Shown here piece after piece: positions 1-11,511 of a DNA stretch of 64,000 nucleotides. A program made the translations under genes and the position numbers. Position 1 is the stretch's first letter. Every line of letters starts with the position of its first letter. Source of the stretch: Amanita rubescens (taxonomy: Eukaryota > Basidiomycota > Agaricomycetes > Agaricales > Amanitaceae); assembly GCA_015039365.1 (NCBI GenBank), contig WION01000022.1, positions 248,001-312,000 of the forward strand. Reading direction: 5' to 3'. Under the pieces are notes generated by a model. It was not told the DNA's origin and ran no database searches. It saw only the letters and a list, made by a program, of their open reading frames with translations.

Positions 1-1432
1 GCCAGGGCGTGTCCGCGAGAAATGCTGGCGATGCGCTGTTGATACATCACCGCCTCGTTCGGATATGGACTTCCAGGTGCCACGGCGGAAGGCGGAGTGA
101 AATTTTGTGCATCATACTCTCTCCCTGACGGGCTCGCCTGACCATGGCCAGCGGGCGAGTCGTATCTAACGGGAGAATCGGGGTGAGATGATGACGTTGT
201 ACCAGCCTGGTAACCTTGAAGATGAGCCTGGGCCGGATAGAACGGCGAAGTGAGAGTTGGAAACGAAAAATTTCCAGGTGTCGTCGAGTTGCTCGGAGGG
301 GCGGTGGGACCTGAAGCTGAAGCTGAAGTTACACCTCCTGTCCAACCAGTCGGAGCGGTTGAAGCGAATCTCTGTGTTGAGGTGGGTGCTGGACGCTCGG
401 GCGTAGTTATCCACCCAGAACGACCTGAAGCAACCCTTGGCTCCCACCTTTCTTGCGTTTCACCAGGGTCTGCGGGGTAAATCTGTGTTTGCTGGGACTG
501 AGCCGAGGAAACGTAGCCGTACATATCTGCATGGAGGCGGTGTGATGTAGCGGAATGGTCGCTTGTTAGCCGTTCGCCTTGCTGGCTAATAAAAGGCATG
601 CGAGGGTCATGAGAACTCTCATGTCGGTAGGGTGAATCGGGCGTCACGTAAGGGTAAGGGTTTGACCTCGCCTGTGCCGCTGGCCCGATGTAATCATGCT
701 GTATGCGAGACGAATGAACGACGTTTGCACCGCCTTCGTACTGTCGGTCGTCACCCTCAGGATGAGCATCGTAGTCACAAACTGCATTCCCATAGTCCTC
801 CCCTGCTTCAGGGGTGCTGCCTTGGTCTACTGGTCCTGCCATGTCGAGCCTGCGTTTCGACTTTTTTCGCGAATTATTCGGTCGTCGTCTGTAGACATAA
901 TCAGGATATTTGCTGTTGAAAGTCTCCTTCAACTGCTTTGCGCGGTCGAGATAGTATTGCTTTTGTCCCTGTCAATCCGTCAATGACTATGCTATGGCGA
1001 TGAAGAAACTTTAAAAACTTACTGGAAGCATGACTGCCCACTCCTTGCTGAGAATCTTGCTAATTTCACCTGTGCGCATTGCTTGATTTTCAGCGGAAAC
1101 TTGAGGCCTACGTTTACGCGCAAAAATCATGAAAGCATTCATAGGCCGCTTCGGTGTGCCATCTGCATTCAGCGTTTGGCTGGTTAGCGCATCGGAATCG
1201 TCTAAGAATGCAATGCCATTAGGTGACACAGTCTATTGCGAGTGTAACACAGCGTACCGTCATATTCAGCCTCGTTTCTCGATGAGTCCGCATATGGAGC
1301 AATGCTTCCTTCGTCGGAACCCGATTGAGAGCCTGGCTCGTCGTGTCGCTCGGAGTGAAGGGCGCGGTGATCGCCGTTTTCGGTCGTGGAAGGATATGAG
1401 TCCATGAAACTGTTCATGGTGTCGCCAGACAT
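1..1432 (-). CDS. HMG-box transcription factor (MATA-HMG type), 3' end cut by window edge
   Basis: Likely nuclear DNA-binding regulator. Three exons read on the minus strand: 1258-1432, 1023-1201 and 1-968, joined by introns of 56 and 54 nt with GT-AG ends and matching phases. The HMG box spans roughly residues 75-150 and is split by intron 2; it starts PKRPMNAFMIFARKRRP and ends YPDYVYRRRPNNSRKK, the pattern of fungal mating/sexual-development and Rox1-like HMG proteins. Downstream is a long Ser/Pro/Thr/Gln-rich, probably disordered tail (about 320 codons seen) that continues past the window edge. The start MSGDTMNSF at 1432 is preferred; the frame stays open to an upstream ATG at 1531, so 33 more residues are possible. 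Family call is firm; whether it acts in mating, stress or oxygen response cannot be told. Confidence 0.85.
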
Positions 1433-3407
1433 GAACCGGAAGGTAAAATACGAGTCCAAGGAAGATGAGGGTCTGATAGAAAAGGAAATAGGAATGAGGC
1501 TGGAATCGCACAGTTGCGGGGTGATCGGCACGGCGCAGGTCTCAGATAGATCGGTGAAGGTTGACGGCGGAACGAAACGCGGATAGAGCCAGAAGCCGGT
1601 CCAGGTGTGTTCGCTACAAGCAGGAACTGTCCGCTTTGTAAATCATCTAGAAATGAGCTTGACGTACAGACCCCAGAAGAGACAATTGCTTGACCCTGGA
1701 GAACTGGCACGGAATACCCATGACACCGCTTACGATCAACCCTTGTAACCCAGCGCTCACAGGCACCATGTCACCAACAATCGACTCCAGGGTCTTGCCA
1801 TTTCTGACTGCTCGCCGGAGCTTGTAAGCCCGTTAACTCGGTCTTGTCCGAACAGGACAGAAAAATGCACGCATCACCGCCTCCGCTAGGCGCTCTGCGT
1901 TCCACTTACACTCAAAAGGTAAGACTTCATTCCCAAGCACTTTGCAGATCTTGAAACCACCGTGTGCGCTAAACATTTCTTCGGAAGCATAATAACAAGG
2001 GTGGAATCGCATAAAGCGCTTAACCACGCACGGCGAATCGTATGGAAAATAATGCGCAAACAGAGTAACGGGGCTCCTAAAGCAGAGCGGGATCAGGACG
2101 ATGTGTTAGGAAGTACGCGTGGCAGTCATCCGGACGCCAATTTGCCGGCTCGGATTTACCGTTTCGGTCAAGGGTCCCTTGGTCTCAGTCTGCTCTCATG
2201 TGCATGTTACAAGATCCTGAGGTACTTCTGATTGAAGTTTCGTCGAGTTTGGAAGTATCCCTCAAGAATCACGGAAGGAAAATATTTTTTTTGCAAGAAC
2301 CCCACACGGCTCCGAATTGTACGGATGGGAATGCCGGTAATCACCAGATTTAGGACACACTTGTCGCTTGGCACCTCAGCCTCATTGCCGCGGAAAATGA
2401 AGCTACCAGCTTCTGTGATGAGAACGTATGTACAATAGGTAAGCAAGTGATTCGTAAACGTGGGTCACAGGGTAGATCTCGGAAGAATCACGACTAAAAA
2501 CTACTTACACATGAGACAACACAAATATAGAATCAAGTTAATGTTAGTTTTGTGCCATCAACTTCGAAGCTTCCAAGCAATGAAGTATCGCACCATCACG
2601 TTGCCCGATACCTTAGGCGGAAATCACCAAAGATAGGTCGCATGCACGTACCTGGTGTCTTGTTTGGTTGCCCGTGAACACCTCAATCCAAAGCAACCCA
2701 CAAGGAACGATAAGGGTTCGTGACCAGAACGTTCGTAACTAGGTCGACTGTTCGTACGTTGCCACGGCATTGCCAATTTCATGCCATTTTTTCGCATGGA
2801 CGAGTGATGCTCGGCGATAATGCTTATCTTCTGCAGATGTCCCTGCTCATGTCTTGCCGCGGTGAAACGTCGATAACCAGATCGACTGACCTGTGCAAAA
2901 CTTGTGAGTATTGGTGTAACACATACCTGTGCAACACAGACACTAAGACGCGCAACACAGACACTAAGACGCATAGCCTTCGCAAAGCTGAATCAACGGA
3001 GTAAGTATCCGTCATCATCAGCGTGGCACAGACTTCCAGGCCCCGGGAAAGATCTAAAGGAACGCGGCCACCTGATTTTCTACAAATGGTTTGGTCTCGT
3101 CATCTGTACTGGTTCGATGACTCGCTAGCCGAGAGACCAAAAGCGTCATCGTCACACCGGATGACAGGCATGGAGTCACTCTGACAATGTTGCAGGAACT
3201 CGGAACCAACGTGCGGCGCTGATAGGCTGAGATTCAGAGAGTGAGAGAATGTGAGAAGGTAAACACTGGATGGAGCTCCGCTTTGTTCCCTGGCTTCTGA
3301 TTGGTCCGTCGGACCAGGTTCGCCCTCCGCCCTGAGTCTGATCAACGATCTCATTTGTTGTCTTTCTACCTTGATTAGATAGCTAGAAATGAAAGATACC
3401 CTGATGG
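1433..3407. other. Intergenic, no gene recognised
   Basis: Only short open frames (under 120 codons) without recognisable domains or a consistent splice chain. It presumably holds the divergent promoters of the HMG gene and the uridine phosphorylase-like gene. A small 21-nt direct repeat lies at 2931-2972. Confidence 0.4.
2931..2972. repeat. Two perfect 21-nt tandem copies
   Basis: The unit gcaacacagacactaagacg(c) occurs twice back to back with no mismatch. No function is evident. Confidence 0.8.
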
Positions 3408-4891
3408 ATGCCAGTAAGTTTCTAGCGAAATTGATCGGACAATAGTGGCTAAGAAACGGGTCCGCAGATTTCCCTCGCACGGCGGATTTGAGGGTCTATC
3501 ACCTTGGCATTCGTCCCGGAGAGGTTGCGAACCGGATTGTGAGCGCACCTTGTTAACAGGCTTCCCTTCTTGTTGAACGCTGGACTCTCGGTACATAGAT
3601 CACAGTCGGTTCACATTCTAGAGCTAGAATCTTACAATCGCTGTTGGATGTCAAACCCGCCCCCTTCGTTCTAGCTTCGGAACGAGGTTTCTTAACCATA
3701 ACAGGTAGGTACAAGCAGGTACCCGTCTCAATCGTGAGCATTGGAATGGGCGCTCCAAATATGGATTTTTTTGTACGGGAAGTACGGGAGTGTCTATCCG
3801 GAGACATGGTTATTATCAGGTTTGCTCCTGCCCTGCTGCTGATTGAACACATCTGAGCAAGAGTGCATCGCAACTCGAAGGTTTGGATCTTGCGGAGCCC
3901 TTGCCAACCTACCACTCGGTACAATAGCTGTACCAAAGGCCAGCGTTACCATCATACGAAATGTCGATTACGATTTCGTCAATTCTGAGGGTTATGGTAA
4001 GCCACCGTACATTATTAGCAAGCCAGTAAGTTCCGACGGAGAAAGTCGTCCAAATGCAATCATGGCGCTAAATATATCTCAGGTTTCGGCGGATCCTCTC
4101 CTCCATGCAACGGTATGACTCTACACGGCTGAGAGATTTTCAATAACATGATTGTTGTTTATAGATATCAAGGGCGTTTGTGGAGCTCAAGTCTCAGGGT
4201 TTCAAAGGCGACATTGCTGACGGGGTAGTCAATGCATCTGCGGATAGGTTCGTCAAGCAAGAACAACTACTTTTATTTCACATAGACGGGTCTTGGCTCC
4301 CTAAACAGCTTCTATTCTTCCCAAGGTCGACAGACGTCTTTCCCGGATGACAACGCAGGCCTGGTTGATTACCTGAAAATTACTGTTCCCGACGTTGCTA
4401 CGCTTGAGGTAAGCCCCCAAGCTACTTACTCATCAGGAACCGCGGGGCTATCATTTGTCATTTCTGCCGATGACTTTCACTAGATGGAGACATTTCACCT
4501 ATTCCATTTGGCTGCTTGCTGGACAGGCAGGAACCGCTTCAATGGAAATACACCACCCTCCCTTACCGATGAGCGCAGCGACTCTATCGCGATCAATGGT
4601 AATCAAGCCATATACAAGCCACTAACGGATAATGTTGTGTCTTCGGCTTCTGTGATCAGAGCAGCCTCTGCGCAAATAGTATTCGCCGCGCGGAAGTCAC
4701 TGGACTTCATAACGCCAGAAGAGGTCAAGCAAGCAGAGCAACTGGGGAGGAGTTGTGTGTACCTTGATAGCGATTTAAACGGTATGTTGGGACTGACTTT
4801 CCTCGTATAGGGTGTGCTCAGTGCCTTGACCAATTTTGAAATACCCCGAGATGTGAGTCGATGGTCCCGCGCTGAAGGTCTTACTACTTGA
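3408..4891 (+). CDS. Uridine phosphorylase-like enzyme (PNP/UDP family)
   Basis: Predicted cytosolic nucleoside phosphorylase that cleaves uridine (or a related nucleoside) with phosphate, in pyrimidine salvage. Exons read in order give YHLGIRPGEVANRI, ITVGSHSRAR, SERGFLTITGRYK, VSIVSIGMGAPN, then GSCGAL, ISKPVSSD, NASADSFYSSQGRQ, and TLEMETFHLFHLA, all family landmarks including the phosphate loop and the METF nucleoside-binding segment. Introns are inferred after GEVANRI (acceptor before ITVG), after GDMVIIR, after HAT, in NASADS, after VATLE, and after LGRSC (54 nt), each GT-AG with matching phase. The first exon is uncertain: a two-codon exon at 3408-3413 followed by a 32-nt intron fits the phase but the intron is unusually short. 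The end after GVLSALTNFEIPRD is a TGA at 4889; a GTGAGT inside it could allow an alternative tail. Confidence 0.8.
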
Positions 4892-7263
4892 GGCTGACTC
4901 GGGAGGATAATAGCGCTTACATCCAGACGAGGCTAGCGTTTGGGAATATGCCGAGTAATATTAGTGTATCTCGCCTTGTCTTATCCTCAATATATTGCTA
5001 TGCCTGCTCGACTTATTAACGGAAAACACCGTAAGGGAGCGCTGAATTCCTTTGGGACTAGTAACGTAAGTACATAATGGACTAATTGCTCCACACTGGA
5101 CCATATTCGGGAGGGGTCTAGGACCATTCTTACCTTCGTGATGGTCTACGGAGCAGAACCCGTCGACCTTTCTGAATTCGCGTGACCCTGCAACTGCCTA
5201 GCCCACAAGAAATTTACACCAAATGTCCCCGTTTACTTATCACGGCTAACGTCGGTTAGTTAGCATAGAAGTAGGTGACATTTCGCTTCAGCTTCCGAAA
5301 CCACGTCCTGGAGGGCAAGCATGAAGTCTAGCAAGGATCACTTCAGTCATTCTCAGTCTGGTCATGCTTGTTGCTCATGGTTGGCTTTTGCAAATAAATC
5401 TGTTCACTGATAAATTTACCTCGAAGTCTAGACTCTACTCTGCACTACATTAACCTGAACGGACGGATTACTTATTGTCACACTCCAGGTCCCTACCTTT
5501 TGCCGCAGTTATTCAATTGCGGAAGGCCGACCTAGGGATAGGATACCGTGTCCGAGGGAACAACTGAACTGAATAATATACATTCTTATTTTAAGATCTA
5601 CTGCCGTGTCCCCAAAACACGGCGGTGATGGAAATTCTCGGCCTCTTTTCTCTTCTTGAGACATCATGCATCAGGCTTTTGTCCAAAATTTTGGGACGCG
5701 CCTCAATTACAGTGTATAACATAGCGAATTGCCCACATTGCGGCAATAAATGACCGGGATGGGGTCTTGGTTGACGAATAATGATGAAAACTATGTAATG
5801 CGTGTCGTATGTTACAGAAAGCTGGTCAGCACGTATCGTCCAATGAAAGGATAGGCAACTGCCTCACGCCTGTGCAAACACTGCAAAGTGCCAATCAAAG
5901 TATTGTTTCACTACACGAAAGTGGGCCAACTGGTGCGCTCACTTTTAAAGAGTTTCGCGTTTGCTAAATCATTTTGGTTGGGACCAGTACGTGCTTGTCC
6001 AGGAAATGGTTCATGGTGCCTGAGCCAATCTACTGCAAGATTCCAATCGAGCATGAAACGGGCGACTAATACAAAACGTACGGCAAATATAAGTGTCAAT
6101 CTGACGGTGTTCTATTACAGTACTTGCTTCTCTGCCTTGCCTTGCTGGTGAGATTGTTGCATCTTGAGGCCCCGGTCTTCTGCCAATGAAAATTTTTCGG
6201 AAAAAAGATCGCAAGCGGTAGGTATAGATGGGTTAAGTTGTAAGTCAGGAGTAATGCTCCCATATCTGCAAGTGCGTGGCCAACGGTGATCAGAGAAACC
6301 AGGGCGGAGAACACGTTGTGGAGGTGCACAGCTGGTGTGTCGCCGATAGTGTTTTAGCTATTCTTATAAACGAGATAGATTATGTACAGCGGCTTGAGAT
6401 GTCCGTGATGTGAATTGTCACGACTCGAGGTTACCTGCTGACTCGCTAGAAGACCAAGGTCGGTCAGAAGTCGTTTCATCTGTGGCTTTATCGCCGGTAG
6501 CACTTACTTTCGCTGAGTTTACTGGACAGATCCACGAGGCATCGTTAATCCAACGGACAGGCATGGGCAGAGTGGCAATAACAACACGTGTATCGAGGCA
6601 GCCTTTTAACTTTTTCGATCTGGTCGTAGGGCGGCGGTTAGTTAATCGATGACGTCCAGGAACCTGCGGCGTTCTCGATCGGAGTCGTTCATCTATCAGT
6701 TGATGTATCGCCTCCATGTCATGTACCCACAATTCTGAATGGCATCGAACACGGAACCCACTTCTAGTATACTAGAGGATAGGCATCCCAATTCATCCAA
6801 CTGGCAAGACGCTTCAAGAGTCTTCGTCTGAATCTCGATGCTTCTGATCATCGCTAAGTTTTCACCGTCATTTGACTAAACACGGCAATTGAATGGCGAC
6901 TGACCGTTCATCCAATGTAGACAATCGAGGAAGTGACCTTTTGACTTTAAACATCTAGAAAAATGAAATCACGGTGAACGGCGATATGGAGGATTCAGTG
7001 TATCATTCATTAAGATTTGATATTGATGTTACGGTGATGTTCGGCACTCGGACCAGCGCGGAATCGGACCGCGAAGTTGAATCAGAACAATCACGGTCAC
7101 GCGTGACGTTCAGTTTACATCAATTTCAGGTTTGGGGAAAATTGATAGTCATCTAACCTCTAACACCACTACAACATTTTGTAGACTTAGGTACGCCTGC
7201 TACGTCTAGAGGTCGTGGCGCCGGCAGATCATTGCCGCCGCCAAGCAACGGCAGCGGACTGTG
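4892..7263. other. Intergenic, no gene recognised
   Basis: About 2.4 kb with only small open frames and no family motif. One minus-strand frame near 6330 looks like a signal peptide but starts with GTG and was rejected. No repeat or element ends were seen. Confidence 0.4.
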
Positions 7264-8109
7264 ATGTGTCCTTTACCCGTGTCTTGCACATCTACACCAG
7301 ATGACGCGAGTGGTAAGGCGACTCCAAATTGTAATTTGCTGGGGCTCAAATGGTTCAAAATAGAAATACCATGTTGCAGAGAACGTCAGAGGATACAAGG
7401 TGCTCCATTACTGCCTTGGCGTCATGTGTTTTGCTGATGTACCCCCACAGAAGACTCACGATTCCCGCTGGAGATATTTGGGTTGATTCTGGAACAACTT
7501 TCTGATTGCAGGGTCTCTCTCGCAAATTGCGGACTCATATCGCCTTCATGGCTTCAATTATCTCGGGGTTATTTGTATGAAAAAGTCGAACTCGCCGCTG
7601 GCAATCATGACAAGTTTCTGGAGCTCTTGCAATCCAACCATTGCTCGATATCTCACGCTGTTAAGCACCTTTCGCTCGTGGAGGGTGACTTCGCCTTAGA
7701 CAAGTGGATAGACAAGGCCGTCTATGAGCTGGAGAAGCATTTACCAAACGTTGTCCGACTTCGGATATATGGACTGACATGGAATAACCTATGCTTTGCC
7801 TCGGAGCGAGCTCTAGTGAATGGTTTCAAGAATGTCATTCGCCTGCACTTGGAATTCTTGTACTCAGATGATGTGACGTCCCTTTTGGCCTTCCTTTGCT
7901 CCTTTCCCGCATTGGAATCACTGCGCTGTAAACATGTTATGCTAAACGTTGACGGGAGCAATTTAGGTTACGGCGATTTGTCCGATTTCCAGCTCCCTCC
8001 TCAGGTCTGCTCGATTCACGTGGAGCATCCGGAAGATTCAGTCCTAGACTGGCTGGTCGTTCAATCCTGTCTAAAAAATTTATGCTCGTTAGAGCTAAAT
8101 ACATCCTAG
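7264..8109 (+). CDS. F-box-like protein, short (possibly truncated)
   Basis: Exon 1 at 7264-7312 (MCPLPVSCTSTPDDAS) is joined by a 138-nt intron (7313-7450, GTAAGG...CCACAG) in phase 1 to exon 2, which opens EDSRFPLEIFGLILEQL followed by LANCGLISPSWLQLSR, a typical agaric F-box-like start. In SCF ubiquitin ligases such a helix bundle binds Skp1 and the variable C-terminal part selects targets. The rest is leucine-spaced sequence of the LRR-like type common in this family. The total, about 235 residues, is half the usual length; no downstream exon with consistent phase was found, so the gene is either a short member, truncated, or has an unrecognised 3' exon. Confidence 0.6.
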
Positions 8110-8828
8110 CTCTGTCATGGTCAGTTACGCTATGCAGTGGTACGTCAAGTAGCCTTTTCTACTAAAAACTTGGCCTTGACGATCGAACCCACCAGATTCA
8201 ATCTCATTCGACGCTCGTGCCAAATATGGCAGAGTTAATGACTCAATTGTTCTGGGACCATACTTAACAATATCTTTAGATCTTTGGTATCGGGTACATT
8301 TCTAATGCATTGTACGATCATTTGCCAATACCAATCTGGACCTACCTTCCATTCAACTGGTATACTCACCCTGCATCTATCTAGATCTCATTATTTAATT
8401 ACTTAGACACCTTCAACAAATCGTTTCAACAGACGAAACCGTAAATCTACATTCCTTACTTTGTCGTACTAGATTATATTTCACCGGACACAATTTATTG
8501 ATATCATATAGAACATTCGATATCCATCAGAAAGGCACCCTACCAGGATCGACTCATATGAGTATGGCCGAAGCCAAACGGTTCTTGATATAACGAGTAA
8601 GCGTGAGTAGATATGAGGAAATGCAGCATTTATAAAAATGGGAGACTCGATCGGCTTCTGTGAAACAGATCCCATTCGAGTATGTTCCAAGTGGTAACGG
8701 AACTTGGCGGTACTACACTTTTATAGGTGAGCCAAAGCTTGGTCCGTGCGCCAGAGCTGTCTTGTTTGCGCCGGAATACCCTGACAAACAGACGGAGTAG
8801 GAAATTTCCGCATTCGGAGTCCAAGAGC
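8110..8828. other. Intergenic upstream of the MRH4-like gene
   Basis: AT-rich, no recognisable coding sequence. The minus-strand frame at 8630-9259 is judged to be antisense shadow of the helicase N-terminus. Confidence 0.4.
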
Positions 8829-10996
8829 ATGTCATTAAGCTCCTCCCTGAAAGCAGCTCCAAGGTTTGAACGGCTGGGACTGTCGTCTTCAAAATGCTTT
8901 TTGCACTCTGGTTCGCAATATAAAAAAGGGCCATATAGACCACCAAGTACGTGGTACTCGTTTTTTGTCCCGGGAGCATACAAGTTATATTCAGGTTCAA
9001 GGACACGTCTCGCAAAAGACTTGAAGCCCATAAGGGGTGGTGGCCGCTTGGAAGTGGCACCAAGAGGTCTCCAATCACAAGCTGAACAGCGTCGCCAACC
9101 TATGCCACTTCGCAGCCGAAGTCGAAGATCGGACGAAAACTTTGCCTCTGGTAAGTACGCGTCGGATACCACTAGGAAAGGCCAAAGCGAGGGGTTGCCC
9201 AGACCAGCCGAAGACTTTTCACAATGGACACAATCAACAACGTCTAGGATGCGCAGCAATATACCAATGTTTAATGAACTGTATCATCCTCCTGCCTCGG
9301 CCACGATTACTTCTTCCAATAATCGCCCCCAAGCATTGTCTACCATCAATGAAGAACTACCCACCTAACTTCACGTCGCCACCTCTTATGCTAGGCTTCG
9401 TTGCGTGCCTCACTGATATCCTTGGTCCAAAGCCAAGACCTACTCCGATCCAAGCGTTGAGCTTGAAATGGCTGCTAGCCCAGAGCGCGAGCACTCAGTC
9501 GTCTGGGTCTGGATGGAGACAGTTCCTATTGGCCGCTGAAACCGGCTCCGGAAAGTCCATCGCCTACCTTTTGCCGGTCCTTCAGGACTTGAAACAATCT
9601 GAGATGCGAATGCACGATGCAAAGGCTGAAGGACGACAGCCGGCGCACGAGTTTGAGTTGAACCCACGTGCTCTCGTTCTTGCGCCTACTCATGAACTCT
9701 CTCGACAACTTTCCGGATTCGCCAAGTCACTATCACACGAGGTTAAGCTTCGCGTTCTGTGTGCTAGCCGAGCGAATGTTAAAAGCGCGAGCATTCGGGA
9801 CGACAGGTCGTCTAGGAAGAAAATGCTTGCTCAGTTTGAGGAAATGGGGAACTCAGACGATGTAGAAGCGACGGATAACGTAGGGACGAAGAAGGCTAGC
9901 ATCCCTGTCGACCTCGTAGTCGGTACTCCGATGAAGCTATTAGAAATGGCTCGCGGCAGAGGTTGGGACAGACAGGAAGCGGAGGATGGGACTGAGGATA
10001 CAGAGGTTAGCAGATGGCGACGCGAACCAGGGAAGCCAGAAATGGGTCTCTCAAATATTGAGTGGGTTGTGGTCGATGAGGCTGATGTTCTTTTTGGTGG
10101 GTATCTTCGTTTTCGTGTTGAATCCCTCAGTTGATGTCTCGTCTTCAGACCCCGATTTCCAGGAGTATACTCGAATGTTGTTGGCAGACATCAGTGCCGC
10201 CCGAGGCACCTCGGTCCCATTCTCTCCAGAGTCCTCACTCTCCGCAAAGGCACTTTCTGAAACTGATAGGTCTACGCCTGTCGAACGAATTGACACACTA
10301 CCGCTCAACTACCCCTTCAACCTCATTCTTACTACCGCCACCATTCCTTCTGCCTTGGCTTCTTACCTTGAAACGCACCACCCTAATCTCATCCGCCTAG
10401 CCTCCCCAAATCTCCATCATCTTCCTAAAACGCTTAAAATCCAACATGTCACTTGGACTGGCGGCAACAAGTTTGTGGATATCGAGCGCCGCATCAGACA
10501 AGTCTGGGCCGATGATGCGGTGGGGACCATGTCAGGACCCGCGCTTCTCTCCAAAATCCTTATCTTTTGCAACAAGAGCACAAAGGTAAGGGAACTAGGG
10601 AGCTACCTTACCGAACGAGGTATCAAAACTATCGCTCTAACGAGTACGAGTGAAGAGAGAAGGCATGGGTCCAATAAACACCTTGACGGATTTCTTCGCC
10701 CGTTGTCTGCTAAGCAGAGAAGGGAGCAGCGGGTGAACGAATCCGTCCCTGCGCGCGATAACCCTCACGTTATGATCACCACATCCCTCCTCTCTCGTGG
10801 CTTAGATTTTTCCTCGGACCTGCGGCATGTTTTCATCGTGGACCAACCTAGGAATTTGATTGATTTCTTGCATCGAGCAGGTCGGTCTGGACGAGCAGGT
10901 CAGAAAGGAAATGTCGTGATTTTCGGTAAGATGAAGGGAAGAGGAAGCGCTCAGGCAAAGGAGGCGCAGAAAAGGGTCCATGGGTTGGTTGCATAA
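8829..10996 (+). CDS. MRH4: Mitochondrial DEAD-box RNA helicase, MRH4 type
   Basis: In yeast Mrh4 is needed for mitochondrial large ribosomal subunit assembly. The core reads FTSPPLMLG, GPKPRPTPIQALSLKWL (Q-motif region), AETGSGKS (motif I), VVDEADVLF (motif II), TTATIPS (motif III), SRGLDFS (motif V) and HRAGRSGRAG (motif VI). An intron at 10097-10148 (52 nt, phase 1) joins DEADVLF to DPDFQEYTRML. The stop is at 10994. The N-terminus is uncertain: an open frame from ATG 8829 gives a Ser/Arg-rich, presequence-like start, but the helicase core lies in a different frame. A strong donor GTAAGT at 9151 with an acceptor at 9256 (106-nt intron, phase 1) bridges them; a one-base sequence error near 9260-9350 is the alternative. 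Confidence 0.8.
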
Positions 10997-11511
10997 TCTG
11001 TGGATTAAAATTACGATACAGGATTTCTTAATAGTCTAATGCTAACACTGTATACCTGGGCCACGATAGAATAGATGGCATGGCATAATCTGACAACATT
11101 TCGCACGAACAAAACGTCCATGGTTTGCTTTGCTGCAGCACATTGGCAGGGTCGCCAGCGACGCTTTCGCGTCAAATGTCGGTGCAGGGACAAAGAAACT
11201 TATGTTCAAGATTAGAGTGGCAGGCGAAGACGACTATCATAAAAATTATATCGGATCTTTAGCGTCCCAGTTTAAACACTGGGGCCTCGTCAGGTCCAAT
11301 GTCATGTGCATTAGTGCCGGGCGATAACGCTGTTCCGATGCATTAATGTTCGACATTCGTAGTCATAAACACCTTTATTTGTATAAATTACATCACATTT
11401 GCGACGAGACTACAATTACAACATGTCCCAAAATACTAATTAGGTTTACGACCAATAGGTACAGTACTGCGGAAGATGGTCAGCGGAGTCAACGATGGTA
11501 AGATGAAACGC
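10997..11511. other. Intergenic between convergent genes
   Basis: 3' flank of the MRH4-like gene and of the minus-strand secreted-protein gene; AT-rich, nothing else recognised. Confidence 0.4.

Noticed and set aside
2207..2446. Minus-strand frame with FIFRGNEAEVPSDKC and neighbour at 1833-2027 as a possible two-exon gene
   Set aside because: No consistent splice pair and no family recognised.
6096..6329. Minus-strand frame with signal-peptide-like start (HLHNVFSALVSLITVGHALA)
   Set aside because: It starts with GTG, no in-frame ATG is present, and nothing downstream resembles a protein family.
8630..9259. 209-codon minus-strand frame
   Set aside because: Antisense to the likely N-terminal coding part of the MRH4-like gene; no domain recognised and no upstream or downstream exons.
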